Assembly: GCF_024713945.1 (NCBI RefSeq)
Contig: NC_134682.1
Location: 930,001 to 994,000, forward strand
DNA: 64,000 bases
Direction: 5' to 3'
Origin: Dermatophagoides farinae
Taxonomy: Eukaryota; Arthropoda; Arachnida; Sarcoptiformes; Pyroglyphidae
Positions 37,183 to 48,948 of the stretch are shown here, piece after piece. The position numbers and the translations under genes were made by a program. The stretch's first letter is position 1; each line of letters starts with the position of its first letter. The notes under the pieces are model-generated. The model made no database searches. It worked only from the letters and a program-made list of their open reading frames with translations, and was not told the DNA's origin.

Positions 37183-37709
37183 TTAAAGATTTAGCCACTT
37201 CTAGCATATCAAAAGCAATTACAAAATTGTCCGGTGGTCAGCAGTAACAGTAGTTTTGAAATCAAAAAAAAATAATAATCTAATGATTCAACAATCACCA
37301 TCATCAGTACACAGCATTAAATGCAGCAGGCGACAAAAAACTAAAAACTAAAAACAAAAACCTTTCAATTTGTTCCACCATTTCCTTGATCAAATGTTGA
37401 TTATCGATTGTTTTTGATTTGATTTTACGATCAATTATACTAGTTGTTGTTGTTGTTGTTTTTTTTTACGAAATAAAAGGTGATGATGATTGAAAACAGA
37501 AACAAAAAGAAAAAGTCCTCACACACACACACACACATTTGGAAGAGGAAAAGGATGATGGTGATAATTAATATAGTGGATGTGGAAAAGTTCAAGTGTC
37601 AAACACACGAAAAATTATTATTGATAAAAGAAAAAAAATTGACAATGAATAAGAAAGGTGTGTTTTTTTAGGTAACAGGAAACAACACTTACATTTGGGT
37701 AGGATCCAT
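31872..37709 (-). CDS. p120ctn: p120/delta-catenin family armadillo-repeat protein
   Basis: Binds the juxtamembrane tail of classical cadherins, stabilises adherens junctions and tunes Rho GTPases. Coding exons 37709-37693, 36759-35730, 35660-33983, 33916-33348, 33283-32855, 32787-32674 and 32156-31872 close in phase to about 1373 residues. The first exon is only 17 nt (MDPTQ plus two bases); its assignment is less certain than the rest. Residues 1 to about 570 are low-complexity (Asn, Gln, Ser). Armadillo repeats start about residue 590 ([90 protein letters not shown]) with the Ser-rich loop insert before exon 4. The C-terminus is DSWV, the PDZ-binding motif of delta-catenin and ARVCF. Poly-Gln and Gly runs occur in the C-terminal tail. 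An alternative last exon is listed separately. Confidence 0.95.
32343..32495 (-). CDS. p120ctn: Possible alternative last exon of the p120-catenin gene
   Basis: Between the exon ending at 32674 and the exon starting at 32156 lies a 153-nt frame that starts directly after an AG acceptor (preceded by TCATTTTCCTTAAA), is in the correct phase 0, and reads 50 residues ([20 protein letters not shown] to [11 protein letters not shown]) to a TAA at 32343-32345. No usable donor precedes the stop. If used, it would replace the terminal exon and its DSWV tail. Composition is non-repetitive and protein-like, unlike neighbouring intron DNA. Confidence 0.45.
   Translation of the reverse strand: MMIATSGASIPASSTSGCMAAAGNMNIPNTSSAMINRESQAITSTAQNDK
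37139..37178. repeat. (GA)20 microsatellite
   Basis: Uninterrupted GA dinucleotide run of 40 bases, in the first intron of the p120-catenin gene on the minus strand (CT/TC there). The longest pure GA tract seen in the window; likely polymorphic. Confidence 0.95.
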
Positions 37710-38908
37710 TACTATTTATTTGTTTTGGTTTTCAAACAAAATAAACAAACAAACAAACAAAGAAAAATAGACAGACAATAACGAACAAAAAAAACGATGA
37801 CAACATGTGGTGGTGGTGGTCTGTTGTAGGGCTGATAATAACAAAAACAAAAAAAAAACGCAATAGGATACCAATGGAAGAATCTAGATCACATCATCAT
37901 CAAATGCACAAGCACAAGGGATAATGGAATACGGAAATGTGAAAAGATTTATGAAGAAAAAAAATAGAAAATTTGGGTTAAAATAGACATTCAAAACTAA
38001 ACTTGAATAAATTAAAACAAATTCAAATGGATTGATTGGTGAACCAAAAAAAAAAAAAATTATAAATTTCATTATAACCAATCGATCAATCAATCAATTG
38101 ATAGATTAATCAAATTGATCAATCAAATGGAATATGTAAAGAAAAAAAAACAAAACTAAACAAATCAAAACGGGTGGAAAAACAAAAATATTCAATCAAA
38201 TCGATCACACACACACAAATAGAATGACATTTTTTTGATTTTAAATTACAAAAACAAATGTTGTTGTTGTTGTTACATTGTAACAAGAGAATTTTTGATT
38301 TCATATCAACAAAACAACAACAAATCAAATGATGATGACGCACAAGTCGTCAGAATTCATTTCCGGATGAAAAATTGAAAATTCTGCAGATTTTTTTTTT
38401 GCAATTCTTTTCACCAACTATCATCATCATATTTAAATTCTGAAAAAATTCCAAATTCCTATCATTTATCCGATTCAAAAAGAAAAAATCACAAAATTCT
38501 AATCCGATTATTATTATTATTATTTGGTTGATGTTTCAAATATTGATCATCATCATCATCATCATCATTGGAATTAAAGGCAAATTTTTTTTTTCGCCTT
38601 CATGTCTAAAAAACCATCATCATCATCATCAGTCGTTTTTTTCTATATACTGATACGATTATGATTTAGGGTGGAAAAAAATTGAATTCCAAAAAAAAAA
38701 AATCTATAGATATGATCATCAATGTTTTCAAAACAAACAAACGAGAGAAAAAAATGTCAAAAATTGTTGTTATTGAAAACAAAAAAAAAATTGAGATCAA
38801 TGTGTTGATGTCGATGATTATGATGACATCCATTAACATTCTTTTTTTTCATATGATGATAGAAGGAGAAAAAAAAAATTCCAAATGTCATCAGATCACA
38901 TCATTTTG

Positions 38909-38939
<31 letters not shown>

Positions 38940-39365
38940 GATGATAAAAAATGACATTTGTAAATTGATCATGACTAACATCAACCAAACCACAAAAAAG
39001 GTCTTATTTGCAAAAAATAAATGTTGCACGCCAACAAAAAAAAAATTAGTCATCATTTGAAGAAAGAAAAAAACCAATGAGCCAAAGTACAAAGGGTGTG
39101 CAATCAACACATACAAACGAACATTGACATTTGAAATTAAAAAAAAAAATGATGACTTACCGAACACAATTTGATTATTGATGACGAAACTATCGAAATA
39201 GTGTTTTTCTTTTTGTTTGATTTAAAATCAATAATAACAAAAAAAAGGTTCAATAATGAGAAAGCAAGAAAAGACGATGAAAAAAAACAATTAATGTTTT
39301 TTTTTGTTTATTTCAAAGTGAAACAAGTAATAATGATGGTGGTGGTGGTGGTGAAAATTGAATTT

Positions 39366-39400
<35 letters not shown>

Positions 39401-41412
39401 CACAATCCAATGATGATGATGATGAAAAGAATAAAGTTTTGGATGAAATGGAAATGTAAAGAAAAAAATTAAATCAAATTTTAAGAAAAAAAATGGGCGA
39501 AACATAAACAAAACAACAACGATGATGATGAAACAAGAGAAAAAATGATTGAAAATTGCTGAAAATAAGAAAATATTCCTCGTAGCAGTACACAAGTGCA
39601 CAATCGACGTGATGAATCTGAATCTTTTTTTTTTTGATTTGTTTTGTTTTGTTGTTGCTGTTCCACCACCAACACACACACACACAATAACCGAAGAGAA
39701 AGAAAATGAAAAGTTTTCACAAAACAATTACAATTTGCCGAAATTTTCTTATTTTTCAATTTGATTCTTTCTATTTATTTATTCGGCCATTGTTTTCGAC
39801 CGCTACACAGCCATACACACACACACACATGCACAAAATTCTTTCACATTATGAATGAGGAAAATTCTAATTCTCTTTTTCTTTGTTTTTCGCTGGGTAG
39901 AGAAATGATCAAATTCTGTTGTTCTTGGGACCGGGAATTATTAGCTTAGTTTAGCTTAGCTTGTTGTATATAATAAGAAGGTACAAGAAATAATAATAAC
40001 CAAGAATATATATTGTTTGTAAAGTTCACACTCACTATTTATATGTTGATGTTATTTTCTGTAGTTGACAAATATATATGTGTGTGTGTGTGTAGATGAG
40101 TTTTGTAAATGATGATGATGTACATAAAACACACACACACACACACACACAAACACAACAATAACAATAAAAAAAAAGTTTGAGTTCGTTGGATTCTTCG
40201 TTAGATTTTCATACAAACACAATTTGTTTGAATAATGTACATGCATGTGTGTGTGTGTGTATTGAGAGAGTGAAAGAATATACCCGGCACTGTATTCAAA
40301 AGAATAGATAGTAGTAGATATACTTACAGACTATATCATATCGAAGAAATTGAATGAACCCTAGATAGAATCAAGAATTCTCGTTACATAGTTGGAACAC
40401 AACAACAATATCACATAGACTAGATGATGATGATGATTATCATTTGGAAAAGAATTCGTCGTGGTTTTTTTGTTGTTGTTGTTATTGTGGAAGTAGTAGT
40501 AGCAGAATTTTGGGATTTAAATTCGGGAATTATTTTTTTTTTTTTGTTGTTGTTGCCTTGTTCTGGTTCACATCTCTTTAACGATTCTTGTTCACAGTGG
40601 ATAGAAATATATATCTATTGGATATATGTATATTAAATGTTAAAAGTTGTTGTTGTTGTATATATGTGAAGGAATTGACGCGTCAAAAAATTATTATACA
40701 ACAACAACAACAACTACAACGACAACGGGTTCGAAGATTCGAGTAGCAAGTGTATAACATAGATGAATATGTAAACACAGAATACAAGTGTGAGTGTGAT
40801 GAGAATAAAAATATCCTATTTCACCATTTTTTTTTTTATAATTTAAAAATTCGTAGTAGTATTAATTTGTGAATGAATTTTTTTTTTACAAATACTTCTA
40901 GCAGTTGTGGTAGTAGTAGTAGTATATATCAGAAAGATTGTACATTTGTATTCAAATGCTAGTAGTATATATAGAAATGAATCTGTGTGTGTTGGTTGAC
41001 CATCATCATCATCATTGTGTTGACCAATACATTGGCTATTTTTTTCGGTATTTTTTTTGTGGTAGTGGTTAAATTGAAAATTCATCATCAGAAAAAAAAT
41101 GGTCAATCATCATGGCCTGAAAAAACCAAAAAAATCTTTCAAACATTATCCCGGCTAACGGTGATAGCATCTTTATTTTTATTTTTATTTTTTTTTTTTG
41201 GTAAAAAGCAAAGTTTCATTTGATATTTACGCGCATTCTCTTTCCAATGAATTTGAATTTCGATCATCATGAATCATGATGATGATGATGATGATGATGA
41301 TGATTGAGAAAAATAAATCCCCAAGAGAAATGACAGGATAAACAGCACAAAAAAAAGATAGATGATGAAAAAAAGAAAACTTTTATATTCAATAAGAAGA
41401 GATATTGAAGTG

Positions 41413-41445
<33 letters not shown>

Positions 41446-43217
41446 TCGGGTAATATAACGATAATTTAAGTAAGTGAAAAAGAAAAAAAAGAGAAACGGG
41501 ACAATTGACCCGAAAAAATACACAAGACAGACAGACGTACATACATATGAAATCGAAAAAAAAGATGAGAGACTAGATGACCGAATAAATAAATTTTTTT
41601 TTCTAGTGATATCCGATCACCATCATCATCAATTTCCGATGAAAGTTCTTTTTTTAAAAAAAAAACTTGGCCATCAAAAGAAAAATTTTTTTTTTTGTTT
41701 GATTCAATGTAATGATGATGATGATCGATGATTGCCGAAAGCAATATAAATGAAAAAAAAAATTTTTTTTTTTTTACAATCAATTTTAGGGCGATCATTT
41801 ACACAATTGGATTGATAGATGAATGAATGGTGTCAATGTTTCGTTGGTTTCCGCCCGAAAAGTAATCATTTCCTCCCCTTTCATCATCATCATCATTAAT
41901 ATTTTATTTTATTTTTTATTATTATTCTCCGGTATTTTGTTTTCTTGTTTGTTACAACATCATACAACAACGGTGAAAACTGGAAAATTCTAATTTTAAA
42001 ACCAAACAAAACAAAGTTTTTTTTTTGACTGTGTGATGATTATCAATCAATCAGTTTGTGCTAAAAGAAAAGAAAAAACTAGATTGACACACACACACAC
42101 GCCCAAAGTAAAAAAAAATAGGTTTATCATTATCATCGTCAATTGATTTGTATCATTATGGTATCCATGTGTGTGTGTGTGTGTTAGTGTTAGTGTGGAT
42201 AATGACACCAGGTAAAGATATATTTTTCATTAAGCAATATAATTGAAAACACACACTTGTTGTTGTTGTTGTTGTTGTTGTCATTCATTGGACGATGTGA
42301 TACTTGATGATGATGATGATGATGATGATAATTATGACAAATTAAGATTTGCTTTTCATAGCATCAACAAAATAAACATTAAACATCAGTTCAATGACAT
42401 TTTTAATACAAACAACACACATACACACACACATAATATAGAAGATTATTATGGTTGAATTTTTTTTCTGTTAAGAATTTCAATGAATTTAAAAAATTCA
42501 AAAATTACTTGCATGGGAATATGATGACACTGTGTTTAGAATTTGACAATGACAAATAATATTCAAAGAGATATTTTTGTCACATACACACACACACACA
42601 CACATTCACATTTTGTATCGTTTTTAATCGCCCATTTATTTCAATTTCACATTCATTACAGGAAAAAAAATAAAATAAAAATATAAACCAGATCATCAAA
42701 AGAAAAAAAAAATGAAAACAAATCATCATCATCACCATTATCATCGTGTTGATACGTGAGTAGAATGTGTTAATTGATTTGAATGTTTTGTTGTTGCAAA
42801 AAGAAAAAATGAAAAATATGAATGCCTGATGCAGAAACATTCGAATGAATTCGAAATGCAAATGTGTATGCTGTTCAAATAAAACGTGACAAGATGTTTG
42901 GATTTCTGTTTCCACATCACAATAACCAAAAAAAAAAAAAAAAAAAAAATGGAAAAAAACGAGATGAAAATTTAAATGATGATGATGATAAATAAATACC
43001 ACAGAGAAGAAAAGAGAAGAGAAGTGAAAAGAAAAGTGTAAACAAAATTGTCATCGAAAATATTTATCGCGTTTCATATCGTTGTTTTTCGTTGCCACCA
43101 CCATCGTCATCGCCATCGCCATTATCATTGATTGGTTGGATTTTATCATTTTTGTTGTTGTTGTTTTTCAAATTGATGATGATGATTATTATTATTTTTT
43201 GTTGATGATAAAAGTTA
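37710..43217. other. Long intergenic region, repeats only
   Basis: About 5.5 kb upstream of p120-catenin and downstream of ornithine aminotransferase (both minus). Contains T26 at 38914-38939, a CA tract at 39369-39399, TTG/CAA runs at 41416-41442 and 42259-42280, an A run at 42929-42949 and many GAT runs. A short tandem of TTAGC/TTAG units lies at 39947-39961. No open frame has protein-like composition. Confidence 0.65.
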
Positions 43218-44828
43218 TTATTTTCTCATCGATTCCATTGTATCGACAATAATATCGACACATTCATGTAATTCATTTTCATTAATAATCAATGGTGGCG
43301 CAAAACGTATTTTATCACCATGTGTTGGTTTTGCCAATAGACCACGATCACGCATTTGTAAACACATTTCCCATGCATCATAATCTTCACGTACAATAAC
43401 AGCATTCAATAGACCTTTTCCTCTAATACAAATGGCAACATCTTTTGGCAGACGTTCTTGTAGTAATTTTCGAAATAAATTGCCCATTTTTTCAGCATTT
43501 TCAGATAATTTTTCTTCAACAATTACTTTCAATGCTGTCATTGCCACTTTCATACCTAATGGATTGCCACCATATGTTGAACCATGTTCACCTGGTTTAA
43601 TTGTCAACATAATTTCATCATCGGCAACAACACCGGACACTGGATAAACACCGCCGGATATTGCTTTACCTAAACAAATTAAATCTGGTCGAACATTTTC
43701 ATGATTCACGCACAACATACGGCCAGTACGACCAATTCCTGTTTGTACTTCATCTGCGATCCATAATACATTATATTTGGTACATAATTCACGTACACCG
43801 CTTAGATAACCATCATGTGGTACAACAACACCAGCTTCACCTTGTATTGGTTCACACATATAAGCGGCAATATTATGACTTTCTTCAGCTAATTTTCTTT
43901 CCAATGCATTCAAATCATTATATGGTATACATTCAAAACCGGGCATAAATGGACCAAAACCTTTATAGGAACTTGGATCAGTTGATGCTGAAATGGCGGC
44001 CATACTTCTGCCCCAGAAATTATCCTGTGCAAATATCACTTTTGCTTCATAATATGGTACACCTTTTACATCGTATGCCCAACGTCTAGCTAATTTTACA
44101 GCTGAATCACATGCTTCAACACCGGTATTCATTGGCAAAAATCGTTGATAACCAAGTAATTCAGTAATATATTCATTAAATTCACCTAAAACATCATTGA
44201 AAAATGCACGTGATGTTAATGTCAATATCTGTGATTGTTGTTGTAATGTTTCAATGATTCGTGGATGACAATGGCCTTGATTGACGGCCGAATAAGCCGA
44301 AAGAAAATCATAATATCGTTTTCCTTCTACATCCCAGACATAGCAACCTGGCAACCAAACGAGATCAGTGATATAAAATCAGCCCCCAACAACAAGAAAT
44401 AGATAATTAAAAAAAAAGAAGAAGAAAAGATAAAAAATTATCGATTAGTGTGATAATCAGAAGAAGAAATTAATGAGTGAAAAAACAATTTTTGTTTATT
44501 CAAATAAATCGATTGATGATGAACAAATCGATTAATTGTTGCTACCCCTTCTCTTTCCCCGTTACTACATACCTTTACCACGTGATAATGCCACAGGAAG
44601 TGGATGATAATTATGTGCACCATATTTTTCTTCTTTGTCAATTATTTGCTTTGTCGTTCTTTTTGGTTGATTGACATTATTAAACGATTGTTCTTGCTGC
44701 TGCTGCTGTTGTTGTTTAGTTGCCGATTGAATAGATCCTATAGTGGATGAATTATGTAGATTCCGTAATTGTTGATGAATTCTTGATGATGGATAAAATC
44801 CACGGAATAAAAATTTACTTAAAGACAT
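43218..44828 (-). CDS. OAT: Ornithine aminotransferase, mitochondrial
   Basis: PLP-dependent class-III aminotransferase converting ornithine and 2-oxoglutarate to glutamate-5-semialdehyde and glutamate in the mitochondrial matrix. Two exons, 44828-44573 and 44347-43218, joined G|GT in phase, give 461 residues (human enzyme about 439). The N-terminus is basic and Ser-rich without acids, a typical import presequence, followed by a poly-Gln run absent from other family members. Core motifs: [77 protein letters not shown] (cofactor-binding Asp) and [20 protein letters not shown] with the Schiff-base Lys. [10 protein letters not shown] follows, and the C-terminal domain is complete, ending TMESMRK. 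It looks fully functional. Confidence 0.97.
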
Positions 44829-46469
44829 TTTTTTATGTTGGAAAATTTAACCAGAAAAATTTAAAAACACGAAAAAAAATTTTTGTTTACAAAAAGAGCA
44901 ATTATTTTGTTCAGACGCTTCAAATGTAGTAGTTAAAAATACAAATAAACTAAAAAATGTTGAATAAAATCTTTGCCAAACAACGTGGCTATTTATACAG
45001 AATGATGATGATGATGATTTTTTTTTTGGATGAATTTCATCGTGTCTTATCGGTATATATATCAAATGTGTGTGTGTGTGTGTGTGTGTTTGTACGATGT
45101 GTGTGATTTGTGTGTGAATGAGTGTGGCAATGATAAAAAAAAAAAATTTTCTTAAATTTCTAATGCATGTCAGTATCAGTAGCAGCAACAGCAGCAGCAG
45201 CGAAAACACTATCGACAATTGAATAAAAAATGAAAATAAAGATGACCAGATTTTGGTCAATTTTCATTTTTTTTTTTTTTGTTGTTGAAAATAATAATTC
45301 TTTTAGATATTTAAATTGTTGATTTTTTTTTTCGTTTGATTTGGTTAGAATTTTTGCCACCTTTTTTTTCGGTGATATGTTGCAACAAAAATGGACACAA
45401 AACCTGATGAACAAGTTTTTTTTTCATTTTCATTACCTCTAGATTTTTATTTTGTCATTTTTTTTCATTATTATTATTGATAATGATGATCAATAACTGA
45501 TTGATTTAGGATTTCTGGTTTTTTGTGTTTCTCTCTTTCTCTTTCTTTTTCTCATGACTTGTGATATTCTTGTTGCTCTTAAACTTTACTTTGTTGGTAC
45601 AAAAGTAAAGTTCAGTCCAATTTCTCTTTCGTCGTTTTGATTTTTGGATTTTGTTCAAAATCGATCAAAAAAAATGGATTTTATTGGCGTGTGAATGTGT
45701 GAACTAAAAAAAAAATTTTACAGGAGCAAAGTTTCCAATGAAAAAAAAACAAACAAACAGACAGCGTTTGTTTTGTCATCATTTTTGTTGTTGTTGTTGT
45801 GATTAGCGGTCACAAGTTCCAGAATCAAATATAAATCAATGGTACCGCTTTGTTTCTTTGCAATGATATTGTGGATATTGTGGATTTCGTCATTTTTTTT
45901 ATTTGATATTTAGACTTTGGTTAAAACAAAAACCGAACGAAACAAAAAAAAAATAATAATAATAACATGATGTAAATATTATCATCAATACAAACATAAT
46001 ATTTGTATATTAACAAAATTATTACAATTAAGCACTACTATTTTAATGTTTTGGTATAAATTGATTGATTGATTGATCGATCGATCGATCGTGTGTGTGT
46101 GTGCGTGCCAATCATTATCGTGTAATCGTCGAATATGAAAAGTACAAAAATAAAATTTTTTTTTATGTTACATCGAACAACGAATAGATGGCGTTTGTGC
46201 ATTTTTTTTTTTGATTATAGCCACGCCTTCTAACATACACATAAATTGAATATTCGGAAAAAAAAATTTTACAACGGTCAATTTGTGTGTGTACAGCATT
46301 GTAGTGGCGCCAAATACCACACAAATAATGATGATGAGCTAGTGGTGTGTGTTTGTTGAATGTAAACTTTGTCCGCGTATCATCATCGATTTATTTATAC
46401 ACACACATGTCATATGACATTTGTTGATGTTTTTTTTTTGGGGGGGCATAATATAAACATTACAAAACA
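44829..46469. other. Divergent intergenic region (OAT and Ana2-like promoters)
   Basis: About 1.6 kb between two genes transcribed away from each other, so it must contain both promoters. Features seen: TG tract 45067-45088, CAGCAG/GCAGCA repeats near 45180-45200, a GATC tandem at 46075-46090, T and A homopolymers. No TATA box or motif stands out convincingly in such A/T-rich DNA. Confidence 0.6.
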
Positions 46470-48042
46470 ATGACACAAAGATTTCCGTATTATAATCCTA
46501 CCATGCCTATGATACCGGAACCACCAAGAGTAAGTTGTGATTAATTGATTTTCAAATTAAAAATCATCATCATATCATTATCAACAGGTTGTTCCCATTC
46601 AACCATGGATACAAGATGATTCAATTGATATGGATCGAAATCATCTGACTACAACAATTCATCCATGTAAAGATACATTGAAACAATTGAGATTAAAATT
46701 TGGTATCATCACCGACAACGATAATCGAATAAATCCTGATGATTCGTTGATTGAAAATATAAAATTAATCGATTTGAATAACGATAATACAACGACAAAA
46801 TCAACAGACAACAAATGTTGTCGACATAATAATAATGATCTTCAAAATCAATTAAATAAACTACAGAATAATTTACGAAATCAATTGATCGAATTACAAA
46901 CATCGGATGATGATGATCATGAAAAATGTCCTGGATCAACAACACCAAAACAATTACTTGAATATATACGAAAACAAGATGAACGATTAACGATGATTAA
47001 TCAGAAAATAGATCAATTATTACAGTTACAAAAATCATTAACAATTGAACAACAACAACAACAAATCGAACGTTCTGTACAAACAACAACAACAACAACA
47101 ATACATCAAAAACCAAATCATCATCATCTGAAAAAAACATCACTTTCATCGGAAGAATCTCCATCTTTATCATCATCATCATCAATGAATTCATCGACAA
47201 CACAAAATTATCTTGATTCTAGTATTGAAAAAATGCGTAAAGATTTATATGACAGCGTTCGATTAAAACGTCATCACCTACAGCAGACTAAAGTGAAACA
47301 ATTTCTTCAAAGTCCACCATCCAATAAACTAACGACGAACAACGATGATGATCGGGTTGAAAAAGTAGATGAATTCAACTATACAACAATGTTATCGGAG
47401 GTTAATTCAATTTTAGTTCGAAATGGATCCGTTTCAACCAGTACACCAATGTCGAAACCAAAACGGCACCAACAACGTCAACAACAACACCATCCACGAC
47501 AATTATTACGTACGGAACAATCTATTTATATTCAACGATTAGCATCAAAATATTGTATGGATGATAATGTGGCTGATAACCAAACAACAAAGATCGATAA
47601 TGATGATGATGACGATGAAATTGTTTTAGAATCGATACGAAAATCAACAAGGATAAACACTTTAAAAATGACCAAACATGTACAACCACCATCGCCAAAA
47701 ATTGATTATCAAAAATTTCAAACAAATTACAATCGATATGCATTATCCGATCATAATAGTTCGATTGCAACACGTAATTATATGGACAAATATGGTCTTT
47801 ATATTGAAACGACTATGAATAAACATCGAAAATCGTTGAATCCTAAACATAATCGTTATAAGTCATCGATTTTAATTGAAGATGTTGATGATGATGATGA
47901 TGATGATGAAAACTATCTTGATGCCAAAGCTAATGTAAGCAATAATACGGACCTACAAAATAATCGAACACCAGCACCACCACCACCACCTGATCGACTA
48001 ATCGATTTGGATCTGATGAAAAAACTGCCCAAATTGAAATGA
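46470..48042 (+). CDS. Ana2/STIL-like centriole duplication protein (probable)
   Basis: Two exons, 46470-46529 and 46588-48042, phase 0, 504 residues. Much is Asn/Gln/Asp/Ser low-complexity, but the order of conserved pieces fits Ana2/STIL, the scaffold recruited by Plk4 that brings Sas-6 to the nascent centriole. Pieces: a central coiled coil at about residues 137-172 (TPKQLLEYIRKQDERLTMIN then QKIDQLLQLQKS), which in the family tetramerises and binds Plk4; a possible LC8 dynein light-chain motif RSVQT near 181; and near 410 a STAN-like motif, SSIATRNYMDKYGLYIE, the Sas-6-binding element. The N-terminus MTQRFPYYNPTMPMIPEPPR has Pro-rich character. The C-terminus has an Asp run and a poly-Pro stretch before IDLDLMKKLPKLK. 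The assignment rests on the short STAN-like motif plus coiled coil; another coiled-coil protein is possible. Confidence 0.55.
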
Positions 48043-48948
48043 TGAAATATTTTATTTAGCAAGAAAAAAAAATTTAAATTATTTCAATGATTGATTGATT
48101 GATTGATATTTTAATTTATTAAATACAAATGTGAATGTGTATATATTATGGTGTAAAGAAGTGGAACAAAATAAACAAAAAAAAAGTTTTGTTTTTCGAT
48201 TTTTTTTCTGTAATTATAAAATATAATGATGATGATAATGAGAAAAAATTGTGTTCATTTAGATTGGTCAGTGTTTGGTGTGTGTGAAGCAAAAAAAAAA
48301 AATGTTTTTGTCTTGATTGACACAAATTACATCATTTTGGTCAAATGTTGTTGTCTGTCAATCAGAGAAAAAAAAATGAAATGAAATGAGGAAAAAAATA
48401 TAAAGATTAAATGCCCTTAGAGGTTGGAAAAGAAAGAAAAAGTGTAATTATGGAGTAGTAGTAGAAATGATGATGATGATTGAAAATGCTACTATATTGT
48501 TATCGATCTGTCTTGTTAATTATTATTAATCGATAATAATTAATGGAGAAAAAAAATAATTTGGAAAAAAAACGAAAAGCAAATCCTATACACAATTATC
48601 GATTAGAAAGAAAAAAGTTTGTGTGTGTGAAGAAAGTAGTGAAAAAAACAATGGTCAAAAAATAATAAATGCAAACCCATTCAATGAATCTTTTTGCCAT
48701 TTAGTTTAGTGGTTTAAATTAATAATAATAACCATTATTATTATTTTGTATAGAAAAATGTGTTTGGTTTCGGTATGTATGGATTTTCTGGTCGATTAGC
48801 TCGATGGTTAATGTGTAAATAAATTTTGGGTTCAATAAAGAAATTAATAAATGTGTTTTAGGAAAATATAGTGTGTGTGATGATAATGGTGATGAATAGA
48901 AAATGGAATGGGTTTTTTTTTTGTTTTGTCTTGGTTTTGTTTTTAAAA
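48043..48948. other. 3' intergenic region of two convergent genes
   Basis: A/T-rich; holds the 3' ends of the Ana2-like gene (+) and the FAS1 gene (-). No coding signal. Confidence 0.6.

Noticed and set aside
39369-39399. Possible CRISPR-like or tandem array
   Set aside because: It is a plain CA microsatellite without unique spacers; no CRISPR array exists in the window.
43661-43948. 95-residue plus-strand open frame within OAT
   Set aside because: Antisense to the conserved catalytic core of ornithine aminotransferase; His/Tyr-rich composition reflects codon reversal.
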